Positions 1 to 9,818 are shown, counted from the stretch's first letter. The stretch: 31,837 bases of DNA from Thraustochytrium sp. TN22 (GCA_013306675.1 JABLUY010000331.1:1-31837), one strand, 5' to 3'. Numbers and translations are program-made. Notes: generated by a model from the sequence alone, not told the origin.

Positions 1-93
1 CGCGCCGCGCGGCGGCGCGCGCGCGGCGGCGCGGCCGGTGCGGCGCTGGCCGGGGCCCTGCTCGAAATTTCCATCGCGGCGAGCCCGCCGGTC

Positions 94-653
94 ATGGCGC
101 CCACCGACGGCCTGCGCGTCGAGGGCGGCGGCCAGGCGCCGTACAACGCGCCTGACGTGACCGCCCCCCTCCGCAACGCTGATGCTGAGGCCGTGCAGCG
201 CGCTGCGCTCGCGGAGGCGGCGGCGATATCGGCGGCGGCGCAGGTGCAGCAGATGCAGGCGGCCATGCCCGTCCCCTCCTATTCTTCATCTTCGTCCTCG
301 TCCATGTCCTCGTCCTCGTCATCCATGATGACTGCGCAGCAGCAAACGACCGCTGCCGTGGCAGCGGCCGCGGCAGCACACGTGCTCGATGACGGCTCAT
401 CAGCATCGGCGGCGGCGGCCGCGGCGGCGGCCGCTGCCGCCGCCGCTGCCGCGGCAGCAGGGCGCCGCGATCCCATGGAAGCCCCTGTGCGCAAGTTGAG
501 CGTGAACCTCATTAAGACCTACAAGCACATCAACCACGTCTACTACGAGAACAAACGGAAGCGCAACGCGGCAGCAGCTGCCGCGGCGCAGCAAGCGCAG
601 CAAACCCAGTCGCAACAGCCGCAAGCGCAGCCGCAGCCGCAGCAGCAGCAGCC

Positions 654-692
<39 letters not shown>

Positions 693-2388
693 GCAGGCCG
701 CGAGCGGGACCGTCAAGGCGAGCGCGGGCTCGGGCGCCGGCGCCACCAAGAAGGTCTACAACAACGGCTTCGACGACGAGCACTCCGACTACCTTATACG
801 CATCGGGGAGCGCATCCGCGACCGCTACGTGGTGAAGCAAAAGATTGGCAAGGGTTCCTTCGGCCAGGTCGTGCGCGCACACGACCTGGAGCGCGGCGAG
901 AATGTGGCCGTGAAAATCATCAAATCCCGCAAGCCCTTCTTCATGCAGGCCAAGACGGAGATCGCGCTCCTGCAGGAGCTCAACATGAAGGACCACGAGG
1001 ACAAGTGGTTCATCGTGCGCCTGCTGGACACCTTCGTGCACCAGAACCACCAATGTCTGGTCTTCGAGATGCTCTCGTACAACTTGTACGACCTGCTGCG
1101 CAACACGCAGTTCTACGGCGTCTCGCTCAACCTCATCCGCAAGTTCGCGCGTCAGATCCTCAAGGCGCTCCACTTCCTCGCGCGCGAGGACGTCGACGTC
1201 ATCCACTGCGACCTCAAGCCGGAAAACATCTTGCTGCGCCACCCGAAGCGCTCGGCCATCAAGGTCATCGACTTCGGCTCCTCCTGCAAGTCCTCGCGCC
1301 AAACCTACCAGTACATCCAGTCCCGCTTCTACCGCTCGCCCGAGGTCATCCTCGGCCGACCGTACTCGGTTGCCATTGACATGTGGTCGCTCGGCTGCAT
1401 CCTCGTTGAAATGCACACCGGCGAGCCACTCTTCTCCGGCACCGACGAGCACGACCAGATGATTCGTCTCGTCGCCGTGCGGGGCATGCCGCCAGAGGAT
1501 ATGCTCGATACCTCCACCAAGACGCATAAATTCTTCGAGCCCAACACTACGCCCGAAACCGCGCACGAGCTCTTCCGTGGCTCCAAGTGGAAGCTCAAGC
1601 CGCGCCGCGATCGCGGCGATGGCCTCGACGCCGAGATCGAGCGGCACCGCCGCTCGCTGCGCACCATCCTGGGCGTCGACGCGCCCGCCGGCCCGGCCGT
1701 GCGCCGCAAAGGCGAGGCCGGCCACTCCCCGGACATGTACAACATCTTCATCGACCTCGTCGACCGCATGCTCAGCTACGACCCGGCGCGCCGCATCAAG
1801 CCTAAGGACGCGCTCAGCCACGCTTTTGTCATCGCTGAGCCTGATCCAACACAGACTCAGGCCGCGGGCCCGGCCCAGGCCGCGCAGCCCGCGCCGCACC
1901 CGCCCCATTCGCACAACCAAAACCAGGACGCTTCCCCGCAGGACCCGCCCGCGGCCGGCTCTGCCGCCGCGGCTGCTGCGCTGCACGGCCACGCTGCCGC
2001 GAACAACAGCAATCCCAAGCCCAGAACCGCGCTTCGTCAGCCTTCCTCGCAATCGCAGCAGCAGCCGCCACCACAGACGCAGGGCTCATCATCTCAGACG
2101 ACGCAGCAGCAGCAACAACAACAACAACAACAACAACAACAGGGCTCCTCGCAGCGACAGAACCGCAACAGCCGGCCTCGCCGGCGCTCCGCGTACACCA
2201 AGCGCCCCGGCTCGGCGCCCGCTTCCTCTTCGGGAGGCGGCAGCAGCGGCAGCGGTGGCGGAGGCGGAGGCGGAGGCGGGGCCAATCAGCTCTTGCGCCG
2301 AAGTTCGCGAGTGGCCAAACAGCAAGGAAACAAGCAACAGGGCGAGCCGGCAACTCCAATGAGCAGCGCTAGCAATGCCACGACATGA
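94..2388 (+). CDS. DYRK1-type dual-specificity protein kinase
   Basis: A 764-residue kinase of the DYRK family (CMGC group), which autophosphorylates tyrosine and then acts on Ser/Thr of cytosolic and nuclear substrates. A basic segment at about 128-153 ([14 protein letters not shown]) and the DYRK-homology box at 222-247 precede the catalytic domain, as in DYRK1. The glycine loop KIGKGSFG is at 250-257, the ATP lysine is K274, the catalytic loop HCDLKPEN has D373, DFG has D393, and the activation loop reads [13 protein letters not shown] with Y405 and Y407. The domain ends near 580. Both tails are low complexity: poly-Ser, poly-Ala and poly-Q before the kinase, poly-Q and poly-Gly after it. 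The frame is open to the left edge, so the true start could lie outside the window; ATG at 94 is the first in frame. It converges with the next kinase. Family assignment is secure; the exact DYRK1 subtype is inferred. Confidence 0.93.
634..696 (+). repeat. CAG/CAA tract coding poly-Q in the DYRK kinase
   Basis: A run of CAG and CAA codons, interrupted once by CCG, codes a glutamine tract between the basic segment and the DYRK-homology box. A second CAG/CAA tract lies at 2104-2141 in the C-terminal tail. The mixed codons suggest a moderately stabilised repeat. Confidence 0.85.
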
Positions 2389-2592
2389 TTCGTGCGAGTG
2401 CAAGGCTTGCCCACTGCCAGGCAGGGGTCGTGATCAACATGCACATAGTCGGCCGGGACATTGGAGCGAGCAAGGGAAAGTCAAAGTGATGAGAAAGTCC
2501 AGCGAGTCGCGCGTCGTGTCGAGGCCAAATAACATGAAAACGAAAAGGCAAAGATTAGATTCCCCCCCCCCCCCAATCACCACTTGCGCGGG
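2389..2592. other. Convergent 3' spacer with a C11-12 run
   Basis: This stretch lies between the stop codons of two convergent kinase genes. It holds an AT-richer segment with a C homopolymer near 2563-2574. No gene or structured RNA is evident. Confidence 0.6.
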
Positions 2593-3516
2593 CTACCGTT
2601 GGCGCTCCATGCGCTTGAGGTCGATGCCGCTAAAGAAGGCATGCTCGCGAATGTCTGCGAAGCCCGTCAGGAACCCTAGACGATTCTTGGGCGCCTTCTC
2701 GCCGATCAAATCCTCGATCAAGGCTACTGCCTCGCGCCTGCACCCCGAGGTGTCCGCAGGGAAACGCAAAGGCGTGGCGCAGATGGCGTTGGCGAAGAGC
2801 ACTTCGTCCATGTCGAAGTCGCCCCAGGGAAGCAGGCCGAAGTATAGCTCGTACAGGACGACGCCGTAGCTCCACCAGTCCGTCTCGAAGCTGTGGCCGT
2901 CATTCATGAACTTCTCTGGGGACGTGTACGGTACCGTGCCGCGCCGGCGATGGACCAGCGGCCGGATCTTGCTGCGCTGCCGGCTTGCGCCATCTCGCTC
3001 GGACGTTGGGCGCTTTGCCATCAGCTCGTTCTGCTGCTGCGCCGATCGAAGTACCGTGGCAAGACCAAAGTCGAGGATGCGCACGTGGCCGCTCGCCGTC
3101 AACCCGATGTTTTCCGGCTTGATGTCCTCATGAATGATGTTATGGGCGTGCAAGAAGGCGACTCCAATTGCGAGCTCGCAGGTGATCTCCGTGAGCGTTT
3201 CCTCGTGCAGTTCTTTGCTGCGTATGAGGGACGCCAGGTCACCGCCGGCGCACAGCTCGAGGCCAATGTACGGCCGCTCCACGTGGAGGTGCGCTGTGAC
3301 GACAAATCGGCACGAGTCGGCGGCGCCGGCCAGCACCTGAAGGGCCTCCACCTCGTGCTTGCGCTCCTCGCGACCGCGGCGTGAAGACGCATAGCTCTTG
3401 AGGACGATAGGCTCGCCTGTCCTGCGCACGCGGCCCATGTAGATCTTGCTGCAGGGGCCCTGCGCGATGACGTGGCCCAGATCCACGCGCTGGCCGCCTC
3501 GCGGGAATCGCAGCAT
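2593..3516 (-). CDS. Small AGC-like Ser/Thr protein kinase, non-RD (HED)
   Basis: A 307-residue protein that is almost only a kinase domain. Visible motifs are VLK with K40, the catalytic loop HEDIKPEN (H129, E130, D131, K133, N136), DFG with D149, a threonine-rich T-loop GTVPYTSPE ending at E201, and DWWSYGVVLYEL from D213, which is typical of AGC kinases. It ends in HAFFSGIDLKRME, as AGC catalytic domains do, but lacks the usual C-terminal tail and hydrophobic motif. Two oddities stand out: the HRD arginine is replaced by glutamate, and the glycine loop (AQGPCSKIYMG) has lost most glycines. Lysine, both aspartates and asparagine remain, so it may be active. The closest group is PKA/PDK1-like AGC kinases; no orthologue can be named. 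It is transcribed away from the RluA gene across a long spacer. Confidence 0.85.
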   Translation of the reverse strand: MLRFPRGGQRVDLGHVIAQGPCSKIYMGRVRRTGEPIVLKSYASSRRGREERKHEVEALQVLAGAADSCRFVVTAHLHVERPYIGLELCAGGDLASLIRSKELHEETLTEITCELAIGVAFLHAHNIIHEDIKPENIGLTASGHVRILDFGLATVLRSAQQQNELMAKRPTSERDGASRQRSKIRPLVHRRRGTVPYTSPEKFMNDGHSFETDWWSYGVVLYELYFGLLPWGDFDMDEVLFANAICATPLRFPADTSGCRREAVALIEDLIGEKAPKNRLGFLTGFADIREHAFFSGIDLKRMERQR

Positions 3517-4818
3517 GGCGGGCGCGCAAGAGGAGATTTTCTCAAGACGGGCTGGCCAGTTGAAGATTTGTTTGTTGTCGCAGGCAGGCCTGCGAGCGGC
3601 GCCTGTGATGAGCCCAGGGCCTGTGAGGTCTAGTCAGTGCGCCATCACGAACCCTTCTGGCCCGCGGCTCGAGCTGCTGTGGCATGACCTGTGACGCGGT
3701 CCACATCTGGAAGGCTTTGGGCTCCTCCCAGGAACGCCCAGAGCCCTCTTCTCGTTTGCCATATGACCCCCACCAAGGGCGGGCCTCAGGGGCCTGGTCC
3801 CGACGCGCCACATCCCCCACCGCATCCCGGACAGTCTTAGCCCCGACCCTCCCCTCTCTTCCTCTCTTCTCTGAGGGTCGTTTTGCCGTACAGGAAGCTC
3901 GTCCTGCTGGACTCGGACTCCTGCCCAGAACTGGACTCACAAGCCTGGTCAACCAGTACCTCGCGTGATCGCGGCCAAAAGCCCGATTCGCATGCCTACA
4001 TCGGGAATCAGGGCATGTCAAGCAACATCAACCGCCTTGCGCCTCTGGACAAATTTCCCGAGACCTAAGACTTGCCTCTGACTGTACGGCGCAGAACGAG
4101 GCCTGCGCACCTTCGTACAGGCGGGGCTCGTGTCAGCCAGAGGGCCGACACTGCGCCGACGCCATGCAAGCAAAGACTGCTGTCGCTCTCGCTGTATCGC
4201 TCCATCCCGCTGCTAGCTCTCCAGCTAGGCCTAGCTAGTTGCTCTTTCATCAACAATGTGTGCTGCGATGACGTCACGATGTTTTGGTTGGAAAGGGTCT
4301 GGCTGGACTGCGCCGCAAGAGAAGCCGCATCCCACGCTCATCATCGCGACGGCCGCCACCTCTCCGCGCGAACCGCGTTGCCTTGCGTATCTCCTTGGCT
4401 CGGCTCCCAGTCAAGTCAACCTGACCCGACGCGCGACGTGGAGCGAACCTGCAGCGTCCCACTTTGCCAAGTATTGCGTCACGTCTCGTCCGGTCGCGTC
4501 GCGTGGCGTCTGGGCAACCCGCCGCAGGCCGATCGAGGTTTTGCCAGGCAGCCTGATCATCGTAATTCGCTGGCACTGCTGATCCAGGTCCGGCTTCGCC
4601 GGCGTCACCGTCGCCGCGGCGGCGTACGCGCTTGGGCCTCTTCGGGTTCGCGACGAGCGATAGGCCCCTTCGAGTTCTGGTGGCGCGGGCACGGCGCGGA
4701 GCGGCGCGGCGGTGCAGACGGCGAGGCCGCGTGGGCTGCGCAGGGCGGCAGGGAGCGCTCGGGAGGCGCGCCCCGAGGCAAAGGCCCGAGCCCGCTCTCG
4801 GTCGCGCGGTCAGGCGCC
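3517..4818. other. Divergent intergenic region, kinase (-) / RluA (+)
   Basis: About 1.3 kb with no convincing gene. ORFs here have mixed composition and no recognisable motif. It must hold the promoters of both flanking genes. It contains the GACTC direct repeat at 3910-3920 and a CRE palindrome at 4269-4276. An in-frame ATG for the RluA frame exists at 4279 but would add about 180 non-conserved residues. Confidence 0.5.
4269..4276. promoter_or_regulatory. Perfect CRE palindrome TGACGTCA
   Basis: The 8-bp palindrome bound by CREB/ATF-type bZIP factors in other eukaryotes lies 543 bp upstream of the chosen RluA start and 750 bp upstream of the kinase start. Function here is inferred only from the match. 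Confidence 0.3.
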
Positions 4819-6005
4819 ATGCCAGCGCCGTACGCGGCGGTGCAGAGGCTGAAGCAGCTCGGCGCGCACCACATTCTCTTCGAGAGCAACCACCTGCTGG
4901 CGGTGAACAAGCCCGTGGGCGTGCTGAGCCAGGACAATGGCGCGGGCGCGGGCGGCGCGCCCAACCTAGTGAGGCTGGCGCGCGACTGGCTCAAGGCGAA
5001 GCGCGGCAAGGTGGGCGAGCCCTATGTGGCGCCGCTACACCGGCTGGACCAGACCGCCTCGGGCGTGGTATGCCTGGCGCTTTCGAGCAAGGCCGCGCGC
5101 CGTGTTTCGGAGAGCTTTCGCGAGCGCCAGGTGCGCAAGGAGTACCTGGCGGTCGTCTCTGGCGTCATGCCGCACAAGGGCTTGGTCCAGGGTGGGTCGT
5201 CCTACGCGGAGTATTGGCAGGCGCATCGGCGGGGCGCTGGCTCAGATCGCCTGGAGTCGGACCGCTCGCAGCCGGACGGCACTCTGGTACGTTGACTAAC
5301 TAATGACGGCGCTGCTGCTGCTGGCTGCTGCTGCTGTTGGCTGCTGGCTGCTGCTGGCTGCTGCTGGCTGCTATTGCTGGCTGCTGCTGCTGTTGGCTGC
5401 TGGTGCTGCTGGCTGCTACTGGCTGCTAAGTGCTGGCTGCGGCTGCTGCTGCTGCTGGCGGCTGCTGGGCTTCTTGAGGGGGCTTTGCCATGGACTTGTC
5501 GCGTTGAGCTGACGACGACTTCTTCACGCAGGAGTGGGCGGTAATCAACTACCCGTTCGACTTTAAAAACCACATGGCAACGCCGTTGTCGCTGATCGCT
5601 GTACGCACCACGACAGGGCGCAAGCACCAGATCAGGCGCCAACTGGCCGGCATGGGCCATCCGATCCTGGGCGACGTTTTGTATGGTAGCTCGCGGCGCT
5701 TCGGGCCGGAAAACTCCCAAGACCCGGGGCCTATTATGCTGCACGCGGCGCGGCTGGCCATTCCGAATCCGGTGCGGCCGCAACCCGTGGCGGGCGGCAC
5801 GACGCGCACCAACAAGGCATCGCGGCACGACGAAGTGGTCTTTTCGTGCCCGCCGCCCAAGGACTGGCGGCTGGCCATTAGCCTCATCGACATTCCCAAC
5901 ATCAAGAAGAACGGCTCCTACTTTAAGCAAGCGCTCACGGACGAAGAGTTCGAGCGGATGCACGAGCACCTCCAGGACTTTCAGCCCAAGGTCCGGACAA
6001 CATGA
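4819..6005 (+). CDS. RluA-family pseudouridine synthase, two exons
   Basis: This enzyme isomerises uridine to pseudouridine in structural RNA. Exon 1 (4819-5286) and exon 2 (5532-6005) join in phase 0 to give 313 residues. Exon 1 has HLLAVNKPVGVLSQ near 25-38 and the catalytic motif HRLDQTASG at 74-82, with D77 as the nucleophile typical of the family. Exon 2 supplies AVRTTTGRKHQIRRQLA and GHPILGDVLYG, the second conserved block of RluA enzymes. Without splicing, the frame stops at once after exon 1, so the intron is needed for a complete fold. ATG 4819 was chosen because the conserved domain starts 20 residues later; there is no S4 domain. The acting compartment (cytosol, nucleus or mitochondrion) cannot be told. 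It resembles the RPUSD group. Confidence 0.88.
5287..5531 (+). other. Intron of the RluA gene, CTG/GCTG-rich
   Basis: A 245-nt intron with donor GTACGT and acceptor CACGCAG. A CTGAC branch-like site lies about 20 nt before the acceptor, and a CTAAC lies oddly close to the donor. About 150 nt in the middle are imperfect CTG and GGCTGCTG repeats. Splicing restores the RluA frame exactly (phase 0). Confidence 0.85.
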
Positions 6006-6302
6006 GCTGGGAGCACTTGAGGCTGGTAGCTGACGCGGACCTCCTGATGGCCTGCGCCCCGCCCTCCAACGCCCTCTCCCCCTTTCCCTTGAAGCTGGCA
6101 AGATCCGATCGCCGGCGGGGCCTCTCAAGCCTGACCGTGATGAGGCTGACCGGGAGTCCTCGCGGGTTGGACCATGGTCAAGTGCGTGCGGCTCGGAGGC
6201 GCAAGCATGAGATGAGGCGGTACGAGCGAGAATGTTTTTTTTTCTTTTTCTTTCACGGTTTTTGGTTTTTGTTTGTTTGTTGCGCGGCCTTGGCGACTCG
6301 GC
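6006..6302. other. Convergent 3' spacer, RluA (+) / uS9m (-)
   Basis: This is non-coding. A T-rich block at 6234-6285 reads on the minus strand as a CAAA/CAAAAA-rich flank directly after the uS9m stop codon. It is a candidate 3' UTR of uS9m. Confidence 0.5.
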
Positions 6303-7091
6303 TTAGCGCTTGACCCACTGGAACTTCTTGCGAGCCTTCTTCTGGCCACCCTTCTTGCGCTCGACCATGCGCGGGTCGCGGCGGAGCATTTTGAGCGGCT
6401 TCATGACGGCACGGTGCTCCGGGTTGTAGTTCTGCAGCGCGCGCGCGAGGCCGTGGCGGATGGCGCCGGCCTGGCCGGTGTGGCCGCCACCGTGGGTGAT
6501 GACATTGACGTCGAAGTTGCCGATGGCGCGCGTGACGATGAGCGGCTCGATGGCGTGGAAGCGCTTGTCAGCGTCGGTAAAATAGTGCACGAGCTCCTTG
6601 CGGTTGACGGTGAAGGCGCCGGTGCCGGGCTGGATCCACACGCAGGCCGTGCTGGTCTTGCGGCGGCCCGTGCCGTAGGCGCGGCCCTTGCTGTCGAGCT
6701 TCTGCGTGCGCGGCTCCGGGATGGAGGTGTCGACCTTGGGCACGGCCTCGGCCGGCTGCCTGCCGGCCTGCATGTCGTCCATGTCCCTGGCGCTGAGCGA
6801 CGCGAAGGCCTCTGTCCAGAGCGGCGCGGCCTTGTCGAGCTTGTCGAGCAGCGCCTGCCAGTCCATCTCCGCCACCATGGCGGCCGTGGTCTTGCTCTCC
6901 GGCACGCGCATGCTGGGCAGCCCCGGCAGCGGCCCGCGCCGCTGCCTCGCGCCGCCCTGCTGCCGCGCGCCCTGCTGCCGCGCGCCCTGCCTCGCCGGCC
7001 GCGCGCCGCCGCCTGCGCTCTCGCTCAGCAGCCGCCGCGCGCCGCCCGCGCGCGCCGCGCCGCGCGCCGCCCGCGCCGCCTGCCCCAGCAT
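6303..7091 (-). CDS. Mitochondrial small-subunit ribosomal protein uS9m
   Basis: A protein of the mitochondrial ribosome small subunit whose basic C-terminal tail reaches the decoding centre. The start was set at ATG 7091 because the next 50 residues look like a mitochondrial presequence: many Arg and Ala, almost no acidic residues, and GARRLLSES near 17-25. The bacterial-type S9 domain spans about 137-262: GTGRRKTSTACV at 140-151, GGGHTGQAGAIRHGLARAL at 201-219, RRDPRMVERKK, and an end in KKARKKFQWVKR. Total length is 262. The frame runs open further upstream to 7451, but that part is Pro/Leu-run low complexity. It is divergent from cytosolic uL4, so both translation systems may share a promoter. 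Mitochondrial rather than plastid location is inferred from the presequence. Confidence 0.92.
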   Translation of the reverse strand: MLGQAARAARGAARAGGARRLLSESAGGGARPARQGARQQGARQQGGARQRRGPLPGLPSMRVPESKTTAAMVAEMDWQALLDKLDKAAPLWTEAFASLSARDMDDMQAGRQPAEAVPKVDTSIPEPRTQKLDSKGRAYGTGRRKTSTACVWIQPGTGAFTVNRKELVHYFTDADKRFHAIEPLIVTRAIGNFDVNVITHGGGHTGQAGAIRHGLARALQNYNPEHRAVMKPLKMLRRDPRMVERKKGGQKKARKKFQWVKR

Positions 7092-8149
7092 CGCGCCGCG
7101 CCGCGCCGAGCCGCGCCGCTGCTGCCGCGCCGCGCGCCGCCCGAGCCGCACTGCCCGCGCGCCGCGGCCGCCGTCACCAGCGCCGCCCGGGGCAGGCCGC
7201 GAGGCGCCAAGGCCGCCTTCAAGTCGGAGCCGCCACTTGCCGCCGCCCGCGCCCACTTGCGCCGCAAGTTGCGCGAACTGGGCAGCCACTGCGGCCGGGC
7301 CACTGCCAGTGGCAGCCGGCGCCGCGCCACTGGTGCGCAGGAGGAGGGCGAGGAGGAGGAGGAGGAGGAGGAGGAGGAGGAGCGGCAGGCGACGGCGGAG
7401 AGCAGGAGGAGAGGCCCGGGAGGGAGAGGGAGGGGAAGAGCAGAGGCGCACGGGAGCAGGGGGACTGCAGTCTGGGCAGAGGGAGAGGTTTGCAAGCGAA
7501 GGGCCCGAGAGGCGGGGCTTCGTGGGCGCAAGCGAACCCTGCCGCAGGCAAGTCCAGGCGAGCCAGGCCTGGGCCTAGGCCTGGGCCTAGGCCTGGGCCT
7601 AGGCCTGGGCCTAGGCCTGGGCCTAGCTGGCTAGAGTTTTGCTTCGTGGTGGGTCTCGCTTCGTGTAGTTTGGCGGCGTTCTGCAGTCAGGCATCCCAGC
7701 GACAAGCACTGCTTCACGTTCATCTGCAGGCACGCAGACAGCGACGGGAGAAGAGCATGTGCGTGCGTGCGTGCGTGTTTGCATACGCATACGCCCGAGC
7801 TTCGCCGTCCTAATCAGCAGCTCGATGGGCGCCAAGCCCGACGCCGCGCCACGCCGCGCTCCTACTCCTCGTACGCCGAGTCAAGGTCACTGTCCCCCGC
7901 GTCCCCAGCCCAGCCCGCCGTGGCCGCAGCCCGGGCGGGCGCACGCCCCCGTCCTCGCAGCGCGCCCCTCCCCGCGCACACCTGCGGCGCAACGCAAAAG
8001 GCGACGGCGAACCAGGGTTAGGGCAGACAGCGACTGGCCGGCGCAACCAATGCATGCAAGCAAGCAAGCGAGCGAGCGAGCAAGCTTGGGCAGGGCGCAG
8101 CAGACTCGCAGACAGGAGGCCGGCAGGAGTCGCGCGCGAGGAGAGCAGG
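7092..8149. other. Divergent promoter region, uS9m (-) / uL4 (+)
   Basis: 1058 bp without a convincing gene. From left to right it holds a GCC/CGC-rich block, a GAG run near 7342-7381, the 12-mer array at 7567-7626, a GTGC run at 7760-7778, and a GCAA/GCGA run at 8053-8083. It separates the start codons of two ribosomal protein genes. Confidence 0.6.
7567..7626. repeat. Five perfect tandem copies of GCCTGGGCCTAG
   Basis: A 12-bp unit is repeated five times without a mismatch. Each junction creates the palindrome GCCTAGGC. It sits 476 bp from the uS9m start and 524 bp from the uL4 start, near the middle of their shared upstream region. Confidence 0.95.
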
Positions 8150-9274
8150 ATGACGGAGGCGGCTACGCGGCCGACGGTGTCGGTCTTCGATGCCGGCGAG
8201 GGCGAGGGCAAGGTGGTGGGCAACGTGGCCCTGCCCGCCGTGCTGACGGCGCCCATCCGCACGGACCTGGTGCAGTTCGTGCACACGAACGTGGCCAAGA
8301 ACAAGCGCCAGGCGTACGCCGTCAAGACGGAGGCCGGCATGGACTACGCCGCCGAGTCGTGGGGCACTGGCCGTGCCGTCTCGCGTATCCCGCGTGTGCC
8401 GGGTGGCGGTACCCACCGCTCGGGCCAGGGTGCCTTCGGCAACATGTGCCGCGGCGGCCGCATGTTCAACCCGACGCGCGTGTGGCGCAAGTGGCACCGC
8501 CACGTGAACAAGAACCAGCGCCGCTTCGCCACCGCCTCGGCGCTCGCCGCCTCGGCCGTGCCGGCGCTCGTCATGGCCCGCGGCCACCGCGTGTCGCAGG
8601 TCCCGGAGATGCCCCTGGTGCTCGGCGGCGACAAGCTGGACGAGATCAAGAAGACCAAGCAGGCCATGGAGCTTCTCGACCTCTTTGGCGCCAGCGAGGA
8701 TGTCGACCGCGTCAAGGACTCCAAGAAGATCCGCCGCGGCAAGGGCAAGATGCGCAACCGCCGCTACACCATGCGCCGCGGCCCGCTCATCGTGCATGCC
8801 TGCACCTCCCCGGACCTGATCCGCGCCTTCCGCAACATCGCCGGCGTCGAGCTCTGCCACGTCGACAACCTCAACGTGCTCAACCTCGCCCCGGGTGGCC
8901 ACGTCGGCCGCTTCGTCATCTGGACGCAGCCGGCCTTCGAGCGCCTCGACACCCTCTACGGCACTCTCAACGAGAAGAGCACCGAGAAGAAGGGCTTCGT
9001 CTTCCCGCGCGCCATGATCAGCAACGCTGACATTGAGCGTATTATTTCCTCCGACGAGATCCAGAAGGTCATCCGCCCGGTCCGCACCCCGGAGGTGCGC
9101 ACGGCCAAGAAGGTCAACCCCCTGCGCTCCAAGAAGGAGATGCTCAAGCTCAACCCCTACAAGGCGGAGTCCGTCCGCCAGGACGCCGAGCGCAAGGACA
9201 AGATCAAGGCCAAGCGCGAGGGCAACTCCAAGGCTGACCGCCGCGCCTTCTTTGAGAAGATCCACCAGAACTAA
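8150..9274 (+). CDS. RPL4: 60S ribosomal protein uL4 (L4/L1 family), cytosolic
   Basis: A structural protein of the large cytosolic ribosomal subunit whose internal loop lines the peptide exit tunnel. The 374-residue product carries the eukaryotic signature from about 69 to 105 (AESWGTGRAVSRIPRV, GGGTHRSGQGAFGN, CRGGRMF), then VWRKWHRHVNKNQRR, LAASAVPALVMARGH, GKGKMRNRRYTMRRGP and LNLAPGGHVGRFVIWT, followed by MLKLNPY near the C-terminus. ATG 8150 begins the conserved N-terminus (TRPTVSVFD). Upstream in-frame codons back to 8054 lack family similarity. The C-terminus is short, lacking the long Lys/Ala tail of animal L4. The gene is intronless with strong GC3 bias, as expected for a highly expressed gene. 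Confidence 0.97.
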   Translation: MTEAATRPTVSVFDAGEGEGKVVGNVALPAVLTAPIRTDLVQFVHTNVAKNKRQAYAVKTEAGMDYAAESWGTGRAVSRIPRVPGGGTHRSGQGAFGNMCRGGRMFNPTRVWRKWHRHVNKNQRRFATASALAASAVPALVMARGHRVSQVPEMPLVLGGDKLDEIKKTKQAMELLDLFGASEDVDRVKDSKKIRRGKGKMRNRRYTMRRGPLIVHACTSPDLIRAFRNIAGVELCHVDNLNVLNLAPGGHVGRFVIWTQPAFERLDTLYGTLNEKSTEKKGFVFPRAMISNADIERIISSDEIQKVIRPVRTPEVRTAKKVNPLRSKKEMLKLNPYKAESVRQDAERKDKIKAKREGNSKADRRAFFEKIHQN

Positions 9275-9664
9275 GCGTTTTCCTGCATCTCTCATCACTC
9301 TGATTGCTGTCTTTGGTCCGCTTCTTGACTTGATGAAGACGAGGCTGTCTGACTGTCAGCACGCTGAGCGCTTCCACGGAGCGCCACGAGCGCGACGATA
9401 CGATGAATGACCGAGCGCTTTGAGCGCGCTGAGCTCCAGCTCAAGACCTTGGGCGCAAGGGTATTTAACTTCCTGGAGCTGCACCGCAAGGGCAATGCCA
9501 ACGTCAAAACTATCTTGCTCTCGCTCTGTCAGCCTTGGCACTGCAAACATCATCATCATCACCACCACCACCACCACCACCACCACCACCACCAAACAAA
9601 CAACAACAACAACAAGATGGTAACTTCTGATCACAGCTTCGTGGCTCCTTCGGCACACTGGTAA
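9275..9664. other. Convergent 3' spacer with CAT/CAC and CAA repeats
   Basis: This non-coding stretch lies between the uL4 stop and the CFAP58 stop. It contains CAT then CAC repeats at 9550-9593, followed by CAAA/CAAC repeats to 9615. This is the same kind of C/A-rich flank seen downstream of other genes here. Confidence 0.6.
9550..9615 (+). repeat. CAT/CAC/CAA trinucleotide tract
   Basis: About four CAT, then about eleven CAC units, then CAAA and CAAC units, in the sense orientation of uL4 and 276 bp past its stop codon. Confidence 0.9.
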
Positions 9665-9781
9665 TTACTTGGTGGCGGAGGCAGTAAAGGAGAAGCCGCC
9701 ACCTGCAATTCGCGGCGGCTGGTGCAAGGGCCTCACAGCGGGCGCACCACTGTCCTCGTCCTCTTGGTTCGTGCTGCCCAC

Positions 9782-9818
<37 letters not shown>

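Noticed and set aside
400-2052. A 550-codon open frame antisense to the DYRK gene
   Set aside because: It mirrors the kinase codons in a GC-rich gene, shows Leu/Val/Arg monotony and has no motif.
3542-4021. A 159-codon minus-strand frame in the kinase/RluA spacer
   Set aside because: No motif and mixed codon bias; no support beyond openness.
5303-5512. A Leu/Ala/Cys frame inside the RluA intron resembling a membrane peptide
   Set aside because: It is a translation of the CTG/GCTG repeat; splicing explains the segment.
5202-6128. A 308-codon minus-strand frame over RluA exon 2
   Set aside because: Antisense to a conserved domain; contains the reverse of the CTG repeat as poly-Gln/Ser.
7567-7626. 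CRISPR-like array
   Set aside because: Units are contiguous 12-mers without spacers.
6273-7634. A 453-codon plus-strand frame over uS9m
   Set aside because: It starts with a non-ATG codon and is antisense to a clear ribosomal protein; low-complexity product.
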